Assembly (NCBI GenBank): GCA_029880065.1
Contig: JAOUPD010000016.1
Location: 1 to 15,631, forward strand
DNA from: Hadesarchaea archaeon
GTDB lineage: Archaea; Hadarchaeota; Hadarchaeia; Hadarchaeales; Hadarchaeaceae
Direction: 5' to 3'
Length of the DNA stretch: 15,631 nucleotides
The position numbers and the translations under genes are program-made. Within the stretch, counting starts at the first letter, position 1; every line of letters begins with the position of its first letter. The notes below the pieces were generated by a model. That model was not told the DNA's origin and did not search any database. It worked only from the letters and a program-made list of their open reading frames with translations. Of this stretch, positions 7,007-13,073 are shown piece after piece.

Positions 7007-7112
7007 TCCGCCCCGGGCTACCATTTATAATCTTTATAAATTACTTTTGGTACCCTAGTTTTTCTCAGAATCATTGATATGCAACGTTATGGATGGTTCT
7101 TTCGCCCCATTT

Positions 7113-7208
7113 TTACTTTCTAAAAAGACTAAGTAACCCGAAAATGAATGAGGCCGCGAGAAAGCTGCCAAATAACGCCTTTCCTTTACCTTGGCCTTCC
7201 TGCACCAT
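7113..7208 (-). CDS. Possible 31-residue single-helix membrane microprotein
   Basis: A short frame from ATG 7208 to TAA 7113 encodes a polar, Gly/Lys-containing start (MVQEGQGKGKALFG), one hydrophobic segment (SFLAASFIFGLLSLF) and a basic RK end, the layout of a small tail-in membrane protein. A TTTAAG element at about 7241-7246 could place a transcript start a few bases before the ATG, but there is no ribosome binding site. It fills the otherwise empty 7024-7256 spacer. It may be a chance frame. Confidence 0.25.
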   Translation of the reverse strand: MVQEGQGKGKALFGSFLAASFIFGLLSLFRK

Positions 7209-7218
7209 TGGGGCTACG

Positions 7219-7226
7219 TTTTATAT
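7219..7226 (+). promoter_or_regulatory. Candidate TATA box for the 7257 membrane protein gene
   Basis: TTTTATAT sits about 30-38 nt before the ATG at 7257, the distance expected for an archaeal promoter with a short leader. Confidence 0.45.
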
Positions 7227-7256
7227 GGATGCTGAAAGCTCTTAAATGCGGATTGA

Positions 7257-7652
7257 ATGAATCCACGCTCTCTCCCTAAACCCCAGCTCATGGCCGATGT
7301 AGCGTTTGGCATAGCCTTGACCGTATTGTATGTAGGGTTCGTCTTGGCCCTCCAAGATATTCAGTCGGAGGTCCATGCCCTTTTTCTCGCGAGCTACGCT
7401 TTGCTTGGTCTCGGTACTTTATTTTTCTATCTGATTTTCTCAACGAACTCTAATCTCGCGTTAATGATTCATACTTGGCTCTTCCCGCTGTTTTGCCTTC
7501 TTAATCTCTTCTTGAGGTGGCTTCCGAGCGTGATTGTCGTTGGTCGGGCTGACATCAATACTTTTTTCGGTAGCGCGCTGATTTACGTCCTCTTGCTGTT
7601 CGCGTTCTTCGTCGTTCAGTCAAACCTGCGCACACGCTACCCAACCGGTTGA
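7257..7652 (+). CDS. Small four-helix membrane protein, function unknown
   Basis: This 131-residue protein has four hydrophobic segments at roughly residues 14-32, 41-62, 66-90 and 104-124, with short loops. Charged residues are rare: a DIQSEVH loop after helix 1, GRAD before helix 4, and a basic NLRTRYPTG C-terminus that probably lies in the cytoplasm. I see no catalytic or cofactor motif and do not recognise a family. The ATG follows a weak GGAT and a TATA-like element at 7219-7226. The gene stands alone between two tRNA-Gln genes. Confidence 0.7.
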   Translation: MNPRSLPKPQLMADVAFGIALTVLYVGFVLALQDIQSEVHALFLASYALLGLGTLFFYLIFSTNSNLALMIHTWLFPLFCLLNLFLRWLPSVIVVGRADINTFFGSALIYVLLLFAFFVVQSNLRTRYPTG

Positions 7653-7689
7653 GTAGCAATTTTTAACTCTCGCGAAGAAATTAGTATGA

Positions 7690-7762
7690 AGCCCGGTGGT
7701 GTAGGGGTCAAGCATAACAGACTCTGGATCTGTTGACGGGGGTTCGAATCCTCCCCGGGCTA
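7690..7762 (+). tRNA. tRNA-Gln(CTG), intronless, CCA encoded
   Basis: A 73-nt cloverleaf: acceptor AGCCCGG/CCGGGCT, D-stem GTGT/GCAT, D-loop AGGGGTCAA, anticodon arm ACAGA-CTCTGGA-TCTGT with anticodon CTG at 7724-7726, variable loop TGAC, T-arm GGGGG-TTCGAAT-CCTCC, discriminator A7762 and CCA at 7763-7765. It has no intron, unlike the sister tRNA-Gln(TTG) upstream with the same acceptor stem. A TTTTTAACT element at about 7660-7669 is a likely TATA box. Confidence 0.97.
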
Positions 7763-7768
7763 CCACTT

Positions 7769-8002
7769 TTAAACTTCAACAACGATTGCGGTGTTAGTAT
7801 CGACGACGCCTTTAATCTTGTGAACTCCCTTGACGACGGTGTTAGTCAGACTACCGAGTTCTTTGGCCTCAACGAACACAATGATGTCGTATGGGCCGGT
7901 AACCACATGCACCGATTTTACCCCTTGAAGTTCCTTGAGCTCCTCCGCAGCCTGTCTAACTTTCCCTATTGCGGCAGTTATCAAAACATACGCCTGTACC
8001 AA
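7769..8002 (-). CDS. Stand-alone Lrp/AsnC-type ligand-binding (RAM) domain protein
   Basis: A 77-residue protein that is only the C-terminal effector-binding domain of Lrp/AsnC regulators, with no helix-turn-helix. The pattern is a ferredoxin-like alpha/beta fold: AYVLITAAIGKVRQAAEEL, then VKSVHVVTGPYDIIVFVEA, where G-x-YD is the family signature, then LTNTVVKGVHKIKGVVDTNTAIVVEV. Such single-domain proteins bind amino acids and may modulate full-length Lrp proteins. The start is TTG at 8002, supported by AAGGTGAGCGA just upstream; no ATG fits. The gene ends 3 nt from the CCA of tRNA-Gln(CTG) on the other strand, and follows the M50 protease gene with a 45-nt gap. Confidence 0.92.
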   Translation of the reverse strand: MVQAYVLITAAIGKVRQAAEELKELQGVKSVHVVTGPYDIIVFVEAKELGSLTNTVVKGVHKIKGVVDTNTAIVVEV

Positions 8003-8047
8003 TCGCTCACCTTGTATTTCCTTTTTTGGCAGCGTTTAAAAATTTAT

Positions 8048-8629
8048 CTAAACAAGCATCAACATCACGACGAACGCAAGTAGGGGCATTTCGATCGCCG
8101 CCCAAATTGCAGGTTTCCACGAGAAAACTTTCTCTCCGTCAAGCGGTGGGAGGGGTAATAAATTGAAAAATGCTAGCCAGAGGTTAATAAGCGCGCCCCA
8201 CAATCCAATCTTGCCAACCATCCCTGACAAGTAACTTAGAGGAAAGAAGCAGCCAGCAATTGCGATGTTTGTGGCCGGCCCTGCCAACCCGATTAACCCG
8301 CTCTGGCGGCGGGTGAAATATGACGACAAAATCACGACCGCACCTGGAGCTGCGAAAATAAATCTGCCTCCAGAGGCCAGCCCGATTAAGAGCGCAAATA
8401 CCAAGCCGAACGTCCACATCCGGTAGACTGCAAAGTAGCCATATCGATTAGCAACATACTTATGGGTAAGTTCATGAGCAATAAATCCAAGGGCTAAAGG
8501 TATCGATATTGCGGCAAAACGCTCCCCCACGCCCTCAAGAGGGAGAAACCCGATCCCTGAAACAGCAACCGCGAGCACAAGAACTGAGAGTAAGATGTGG
8601 CGTAACTCGGTCTCTATAAAACGGACCAT
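8048..8629 (-). CDS. Site-2-protease-like membrane metalloprotease (peptidase M50 family)
   Basis: A 193-residue integral membrane protein with about five to six helices. The zinc site is HELTH at residues 52-56 within helix 2, and the third ligand lies in NLLPLPPLDGEK (D164), the NPxPxxPLDG-type motif of M50 proteases. A GLAGPATN segment near 114-121 is also typical. It should cleave membrane-embedded substrates, but the substrate is unknown. There is no PDZ or CBS domain, so this is the minimal archaeal core form. The ATG at 8629 lies 5 nt after the stop of the KH-domain gene, so the two probably form one operon. Confidence 0.92.
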   Translation of the reverse strand: MVRFIETELRHILLSVLVLAVAVSGIGFLPLEGVGERFAAISIPLALGFIAHELTHKYVANRYGYFAVYRMWTFGLVFALLIGLASGGRFIFAAPGAVVILSSYFTRRQSGLIGLAGPATNIAIAGCFFPLSYLSGMVGKIGLWGALINLWLAFFNLLPLPPLDGEKVFSWKPAIWAAIEMPLLAFVVMLMLV

Positions 8630-8634
8630 CTAGT

Positions 8635-8829
8635 TCACGTTGACTCTTTGATGGTAATTTTTCGTTTGAGGATTAGCTCGGCCGAACGAATGACAGAACC
8701 GCCGGCACCTATGGCCCTAGCGATTTGCTCCTTCGGCACGTAGACGATGATCCCATCTCCCTGCTCCTCTACTTTGCTTATCGGAACATTCAGCATTTGC
8801 TTCAGTTTTTCGCTCATCTCTGCTTCCAT
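8635..8829 (-). CDS. Small single KH-domain protein
   Basis: A 64-residue protein with the KH-type segment DGIIVYVPKEQIARAIGAGG (residues ~25-44) followed by SVIRSAELILKRKITIKE. The GAGG turn (41-44) is the GXXG loop that contacts single-stranded RNA or DNA, and the fold resembles the KH module of NusA-like proteins. I place the start at ATG 8829, because GGAGTGGG lies just before it and a TTTTTAAATA box at 8861-8870 would start transcription downstream of the alternative GTG at 8856. It leads the KH-M50 operon. An RNA-binding role is inferred from the fold. Confidence 0.82.
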   Translation of the reverse strand: MEAEMSEKLKQMLNVPISKVEEQGDGIIVYVPKEQIARAIGAGGSVIRSAELILKRKITIKEST

Positions 8830-8860
8830 TTTACCCACTCCATTTGAAGTCTTCACAACC

Positions 8861-8870
8861 TATTTAAAAA
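8861..8870 (-). promoter_or_regulatory. TATA box for the KH-M50 operon
   Basis: The minus strand reads TTTTTAAATA with its centre about 37 nt before the ATG at 8829. A start of transcription ~26 nt downstream would fall at the edge of the GGAGTGGG ribosome binding site (8834-8841). Confidence 0.5.
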
Positions 8871-8922
8871 GTTTGCTAAACATCAAGATTCCCGTGAGCG
8901 AGATCAGGGCGACCAAAATGTC

Positions 8923-9633
8923 CTAACCACCGACCTCGTATTCCACACTCATTCTCCAGCTTCCAGAGAGCCCCTTGCTCAGTCTTTCGTAAATGCCAGG
9001 CACATGCCCAGCGCCCACCACACATGCCACTTTACCGGTGCTCGTGGATAGAAGCATCGCTACCCTCGAGGCCATGTAAGCATCGCGCTCCCCGATCAAC
9101 ACCTGGTAGGCGGTTGGCGAGGTCCGCTTCAACTCCTGCAGCAAGTAAGCGACGATTTGGTCGTCGGTGAGCCGCTCGAGCTCCACACGCTTTCCAAAGG
9201 GGAGGAGGCCCAGTAAGAGTTCCGCAAACAGCTTTACACGTTCCCGCCAAGACATGCGATTGATGAGCCGCTGCAGGGTTATGCTGATATCTCGATCGAT
9301 CAGCTCCACCCGCGCGCCGATTTCTTTGGCGTGCCTGATTGCGACTAGCATCTCCTCGCCAGCTGGCATGCCCGTCTGACGCGAGAACCTGTTTTGGAGG
9401 AGGTAAAGCAGGCCGTTAAGCAGGGACAGCCTGACCCCCCCGGCGCGTACTGCCTCGAGCATGCTTGGCCGTTTGAGACCTTGGGTGAGCGCTAAGTAGC
9501 GGGCTGAACAGAGCTCCACAGCGACAACCTCCGGCCTCACCCCTACAATGACTTCTTTGACCTCCACCGCGCTCTTCGGCAGGACATGCGCGACACCTAT
9601 GAGGAAAAGGCGGTCATCTAACTTTCGAAGCAC
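8923..9633 (-). CDS. TraB/PrgY family protein, soluble short form
   Basis: A 236-residue protein from the GTG at 9633 (the frame extends to an ATG at 9678, deep inside the arfC gene). It shows the TraB/PrgY signatures LFLIGVAHVLPKS near the N-terminus, PEVVAVELCSARY, then a G-P-GEEM..AI.HAKEIGA region leading into LIDRDISITLQR, and the C-terminal ACVVGAGHVPGI. Members bear conserved Gly-His and Glu residues thought to form a catalytic or metal site; in enterococci PrgY inactivates a peptide pheromone. Many archaeal homologues, as I recall, carry extra C-terminal membrane helices, which this one lacks. It overlaps arfC by 20 nt and shares its strand, so they are probably co-transcribed. Role unknown. 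Confidence 0.87.
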   Translation of the reverse strand: MLRKLDDRLFLIGVAHVLPKSAVEVKEVIVGVRPEVVAVELCSARYLALTQGLKRPSMLEAVRAGGVRLSLLNGLLYLLQNRFSRQTGMPAGEEMLVAIRHAKEIGARVELIDRDISITLQRLINRMSWRERVKLFAELLLGLLPFGKRVELERLTDDQIVAYLLQELKRTSPTAYQVLIGERDAYMASRVAMLLSTSTGKVACVVGAGHVPGIYERLSKGLSGSWRMSVEYEVGG

Positions 9634-10285
9634 CCCTGGCCCCCCAGACCCGATAAGTGAGAAGGATGTGTTTTCCAATTTTTTTGACGCTAAGGAGTTT
9701 TAGCTTTACACCATTTCGGACATCGGCGAACCCAGCGCCACCGACCAAGGACTTCGCCTTAGCTCCACCCACTATCCGGGGCGCTACAGCTACGCACACC
9801 TCGTCTACTAACCCCTGCTTGAGCATTGCCCAATTGATGGTCGAACCCCCTTCAAGCAAGAGCCTGCGTATCCCCAGTGAGCGAAGTCGCTTAAGCAATC
9901 TACGCAGTTTAACCTTCCTATTGCCAACCACGATGACCTCAGCCCCAGCCACCCGCAGTTCTTTAAGTTTTCGCTTGGGGGCCCGCTTGGACACGGCGAT
10001 AATGGTCTTAGCTGAACCGTTAAGAACTCGGGCATTGACCGGCGTCCTTGCCTCGCCATCGACAATCACGCGGACGGGATTTTTCCCCCTCACCCGCCGG
10101 ACTGTCAGCAAAGGATCGTCAGCTAGAACTGTGCCAACCCCCACAATCACGGCATCAACGCTTGCACGGAGTTTATGGACGCGATTTAGGTCCCTCTCGC
10201 ATGAAATCTTGCTGTCTCCAGCCACAGTCGCAATCTTGCCGTCAAGCGTCATCGCAGCGTTGAGAATCACATAAGGGCGAGTCAT
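9614..10285 (-). CDS. arfC: 2,5-diamino-6-ribosylamino-pyrimidinone 5'-phosphate reductase (archaeal RibD-type)
   Basis: A 223-residue reductase of the archaeal riboflavin pathway. It reduces the ribosyl side chain of the diamino-pyrimidinone phosphate to ribityl with NADPH, before deamination; in archaea this precedes both riboflavin and F420 (FO) synthesis. It matches the dihydrofolate-reductase-like RibD C-domain: PYVILNAAMTLDGKIA at the N-terminus, AVIVGVGTVLADDPLLTVR near 45-62, RVIVDGEARTP, and RLLLEGGSTINWAML near 139-154. There is no deaminase domain, which is normal for the archaeal enzyme. The ATG at 10285 lies ~47 nt downstream of tRNA-His on the same strand. The riboflavin-F420 link fits cofH 2.8 kb away. 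Confidence 0.94.
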   Translation of the reverse strand: MTRPYVILNAAMTLDGKIATVAGDSKISCERDLNRVHKLRASVDAVIVGVGTVLADDPLLTVRRVRGKNPVRVIVDGEARTPVNARVLNGSAKTIIAVSKRAPKRKLKELRVAGAEVIVVGNRKVKLRRLLKRLRSLGIRRLLLEGGSTINWAMLKQGLVDEVCVAVAPRIVGGAKAKSLVGGAGFADVRNGVKLKLLSVKKIGKHILLTYRVWGARGASKVR

Positions 10286-10334
10286 GGTGTGCCCAACGAA
10301 ATCTTGTCCTCCAGCTCTTAAGTTGTAGGGATGG

Positions 10335-10427
10335 GGCCAGGGTCGGGATTTGAACCCGACACACGGGATATCTGCAAGAAAAACTCTCCACAGTCCCGGA
10401 TGTTAACCAGACTACACCACCCTGGCC
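10335..10427 (-). tRNA. tRNA-His(GTG) with one intron, encoded G-1 and CCA
   Basis: Read on the minus strand, the gene has an encoded extra G (10427) opposite C73 (10335), the tRNA-His hallmark. The acceptor is GCCAGGG/CCCTGGC, D-stem GTGT/ACAT, anticodon arm CGGGA-CTGTGGA-TCCCG with anticodon GTG, T-arm GTCGGG-TTCAAAT-CCCGAC region, and CCA at 10332-10334. One 18-nt intron interrupts the anticodon loop at 37/38. The arfC gene follows on the same strand. Confidence 0.95.
10370..10387 (-). other. tRNA-His intron (18 nt, position 37/38)
   Basis: Exon CUGU (anticodon loop 32-35) pairs with intron GCAG. Bulges are GGA and ATA, cut as GG|A and AT|A, and a short GAG/CUU hairpin with a five-U loop lies inside. 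The helix is a complete 4-bp BHB with one G-U pair. Confidence 0.9.
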
Positions 10428-10600
10428 ACGACTAAAAATTGGTGAGGCTTGTATTTAGACTTACTTTTTCGCGAGGTCTGGCCGTTAAGAACCGTGCTTG
10501 GGGCGAAAAGCGGAGGTCCACAAGCAGTTTGTGCAGGTCGGTCTAGACATGATGTGGGACAATCACGACATAAATACCTGTATATTTTTTTACAGAAAAA

Positions 10601-10608
10601 TTTAAAAC
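10601..10608 (+). promoter_or_regulatory. TATA box for the alanine dehydrogenase-family gene
   Basis: TTTAAAAC sits in an AT-rich stretch about 35 nt before the TTG at 10639. The rest of the 10428-10638 spacer shows no gene. Confidence 0.5.
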
Positions 10609-10638
10609 ATAGAATTCATATTGGCTAAAGGTGCTAAA

Positions 10639-11622
10639 TTGAAAGTATTGTTGCTCTCCAGAGCTGATGTCGAAAAGCTCATCTCGATACGTGAGACTAT
10701 CGAAGCCGTAGAGGAGGCGTTTCGAGCAAAAGGACTTGGGAAAGCCCAGATGCCTCCAAAATCATATATATTCTTCAACCGCTACGATGGCGATTTCAGG
10801 GTAATGCCTGCTTATCTTGAAGACACTGAAGCGGCGGGAGTAAAAATTGTCAACGTTCACCCGCAAAACCCTAGTAAGCACGGTATGCCTACGGTGATGG
10901 CAACTATCGTGCTGCTTGACCCACAAACTGGCGCCCCCCTTGCGATCATGGACGGCACAACTATTACCAATGTGAGGACTGGGGCTGCTGGTGCTGTGGC
11001 GGCAAAGCACTTAGCGCGGGAGGACTCTCGTGTGGTTGCATTGATTGGGGCTGGAGCACAAGCTATGACTCAGTTTTTAGCCCTAAACGAGATTTTCAAG
11101 ATTGAAGAATTAAGGGTAAGCGACAAGGTTGAGGCGAACGCGGAAAAATACGCCTCTGAGGTGAAAAAACGGTTTGGTATCAGCATAAAGTTAACCGACG
11201 TTAAGGAAGCTGTCCAAGGCGCAGACATCATAGTGACAACCACGCCAGTCAAGAGTCCCATTGTCATGAACGACTGGGTATCAGAGGGTGTGCACATCAA
11301 CGCGATAGGCGCGGATGCTCCGGGCAAGCAGGAACTTGACCCCAAGATATTGAAACGAGCTAAAATAGTTATAGACAACTGGGAGCAAGCGTCACACAGC
11401 GGTGAGATAAACGTTCCCCTTTCAAAAGGCATGTTGGCGCGCGAGGATATACACGCTGAACTCGGTGAGATAGTTAGCGGGAAAAAATCCGGTCGTACAT
11501 CACGAGACGAGATAACGGTTTTCGACTCGACCGGTCTGGCGATTCAAGACATTGCAACTGCGTGGCTAGTTTATAAAAAAGCTGAAAAAGTTGGCATGGG
11601 TACGGAAGTCGAGCTGCTGTGA
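10639..11622 (+). CDS. Alanine dehydrogenase / ornithine cyclodeaminase family protein
   Basis: A 327-residue NAD(P)-dependent enzyme of the OCD/mu-crystallin family. I choose the TTG at 10639 because AAAGGTG lies 5 nt before it; a TTG at 10621 would add six residues but lacks a site. Landmarks are LLLSRADVEKLISI, then PPKSYIFFN, GVKIVNVHPQNP, a long DGTTITNVRTGAAGAVAAKHLAR helix, the Rossmann loop LIGAGAQA and a C-terminal FDSTGLAIQDIATAWLVY. These fit archaeal alanine dehydrogenase of the Archaeoglobus type (alanine to pyruvate and ammonia), but ornithine cyclodeaminase or an imine reductase in the same family cannot be excluded. The TATA box at 10601-10608 makes it an independent unit. Confidence 0.92.
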   Translation: MKVLLLSRADVEKLISIRETIEAVEEAFRAKGLGKAQMPPKSYIFFNRYDGDFRVMPAYLEDTEAAGVKIVNVHPQNPSKHGMPTVMATIVLLDPQTGAPLAIMDGTTITNVRTGAAGAVAAKHLAREDSRVVALIGAGAQAMTQFLALNEIFKIEELRVSDKVEANAEKYASEVKKRFGISIKLTDVKEAVQGADIIVTTTPVKSPIVMNDWVSEGVHINAIGADAPGKQELDPKILKRAKIVIDNWEQASHSGEINVPLSKGMLAREDIHAELGEIVSGKKSGRTSRDEITVFDSTGLAIQDIATAWLVYKKAEKVGMGTEVELL

Positions 11623-11752
11623 TCATCGTCTGAGTCCGAGCAAAAACGGCAAGCCAACTAAAGAAAAACTGATTGATTTAGAATTAGAGTAGATGTCATA
11701 ACGATTTTCCTTTTCATCCCTTACCCGCAGAAGAGAACTTTAGAGTTAAAAA

Positions 11753-12811
11753 TTATGAATCTTTTGATAAGCGATTGGCACGACTTCTTTTCCCCTTCGA
11801 CATTTTAACTAAAAGTTTTGTTGGAGATTCGCCTGGTGATTCGACTCTAAGCATGCCACCCTTCACAGCATTATCAAAAACCTTAGAACCCTCATCTGTC
11901 CTGATTATAGTATAGGTCCAACCGTCCAGACCCACTCCACCACAGGAGATATCTGCAAGCTCAGCGGAAAAATCACCGCAATACTGGCAAGATGGTATAA
12001 CAAATTTCTTTGCTTCCTTCAGTGAAATCTCTTGTACCTCTCCGGTCTTTAGATATATCAGAAATTTACCCTTTATGTTGGTTTTTTTGATGTCATTAAG
12101 ATTTATTCCAAGCTCATTTTGAATTTTTGAAATCATTAAGCCATTGTAGGAAAAATTTTCCGCGCAAAAAAGCCCAATTGTAAACACGAGACTCTTTGCA
12201 TATTTTGGAAGAAACTTTTGAATCCTACGAATCGCCAGAATTTGGCACGGGGTTCCCACGAAAGCTATCTTATCTAGGCCAGCTTTCAAGCAGTCCTTTA
12301 AAGCGATAAGTCCCGGAGACGGCGAGTATCTAGTTCCAGCATTTGCTATCAGTTCGTCGGGAGTTGTAGCAACGGATGGCAACGGCAACCAAGGATTCGT
12401 AGGGTCAACCCTTGAGGTAATAGCACCGTTGATGAGTCCAGACTCTAAAGCGGATATCAATAGGGTTGTAACGACTCCCCCATCTTGAGATTTTCGTAAT
12501 ATATCCTCGTTTGTACTCCGCGCAACTAAGACTTGTTTAAATATTCCAAAGTCCTCTTCAATTTTCCTCTGTCGACCAAACACGAAGTTCTCCATCTCTG
12601 TAACTAACGATTTGTAGCGTGGGCACACACGAGTGCAAATTCCGCAATTTTTACATTCTCCAACAAGCTTCGTTCCTTGTTCATACACTAACACATTTGA
12701 TGGACAAGCTGCAACACATGCACCACAATCCACACATAACCTTCTCGAAATGACGTTATTTGATAATTCGTTAAAATCTAGTTTGCTGCTCGATTTCATA
12801 TTTCTAATCAT
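11753..12811 (-). CDS. FrhB/FdhB-family iron-sulfur flavoprotein (F420 hydrogenase/dehydrogenase beta subunit-like)
   Basis: A 352-residue protein with two N-terminal [4Fe-4S] motifs: C26, C29, C32, C36P and C53, C56, C59, C63P. The FrhB core follows (KSQDGGVVTTLLISALE.GLINGAI near 105-131), then GTRYSPSP, AFVGTPCQILAIRRI and a late CQYCGDF.AELADISCGGVG block that supplies more cluster ligands. The family passes electrons between F420, flavin and iron-sulfur clusters as a subunit of hydrogenases, formate dehydrogenases or sulfite reductases, and also occurs alone. No partner subunit gene is nearby, so it is an orphan. It is visibly more AT-rich than its neighbours. The ATG at 12811 lacks a strong ribosome binding site; a second ATG lies four codons on. 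Confidence 0.9.
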   Translation of the reverse strand: MIRNMKSSSKLDFNELSNNVISRRLCVDCGACVAACPSNVLVYEQGTKLVGECKNCGICTRVCPRYKSLVTEMENFVFGRQRKIEEDFGIFKQVLVARSTNEDILRKSQDGGVVTTLLISALESGLINGAITSRVDPTNPWLPLPSVATTPDELIANAGTRYSPSPGLIALKDCLKAGLDKIAFVGTPCQILAIRRIQKFLPKYAKSLVFTIGLFCAENFSYNGLMISKIQNELGINLNDIKKTNIKGKFLIYLKTGEVQEISLKEAKKFVIPSCQYCGDFSAELADISCGGVGLDGWTYTIIRTDEGSKVFDNAVKGGMLRVESPGESPTKLLVKMSKGKRSRANRLSKDS

Positions 12812-13073
12812 ACAACATCATTAATTTTTTATTCATAAATAATTTTTTAAATTAATTTTAACATAAAATTTGTATTAAAAAAATAGTAAAATATATATTA
12901 ATGGCAGTCATGGATTGATTAACGATTCCAATGAAACTGCTTGGAAAAATAGGAGACGAATGGTTACTGGGTAGATTGTTTCCCAAACTACAAGAAGAAA
13001 TTAGGAAATATCAAGTTTATAGTAAAAGATTCCGGAAGAGATTCAAAACGCAATATTGGGGGATTCTGAAAAC

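Larger units (their letters stand above)
6865..7020 (+). tRNA. tRNA-Gln(TTG) interrupted by four mini-introns, CCA encoded
   Basis: The 156-nt gene gives a complete 73-nt tRNA once four introns (83 nt in all) are removed. The mature form has acceptor AGCCCGG/CCGGGCT, D-stem GGGT/TCCT, D-loop AGTGGTCAA, anticodon arm CGGGC-CTTTGGA-GCCCG with anticodon TTG at 6941-6943, variable loop CGAC, T-arm GGCGG-TTCGAAT-CCGCC, discriminator A7020 and genomic CCA at 7021-7023. Every segment has the same length as in the intronless tRNA-Gln(CTG) at 7690, and the acceptor stems are identical. Two introns lie in the D-loop and two in the T-arm; the anticodon arm is uninterrupted. The internal exons between paired introns are only 5 nt (6901-6905) and 6 nt (6980-6985). 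The D-stem has one U-U mismatch. Confidence 0.92.

Noticed and set aside
6865..7020. A repeat cluster or CRISPR-like array suggested by several small hairpins in a row
   Set aside because: The hairpins have different sequences and each is explained exactly as a BHB intron within one tRNA gene.
9657..10274. A 205-codon plus-strand frame opposite arfC
   Set aside because: It is a Ser/Thr/Pro/Arg-rich antisense shadow of a clear reductase gene.
10428..10600. Possible C/D box RNA in the spacer (TGATG near 10550)
   Set aside because: No matching D box (CTGA) at a suitable distance and no terminal stem were found.
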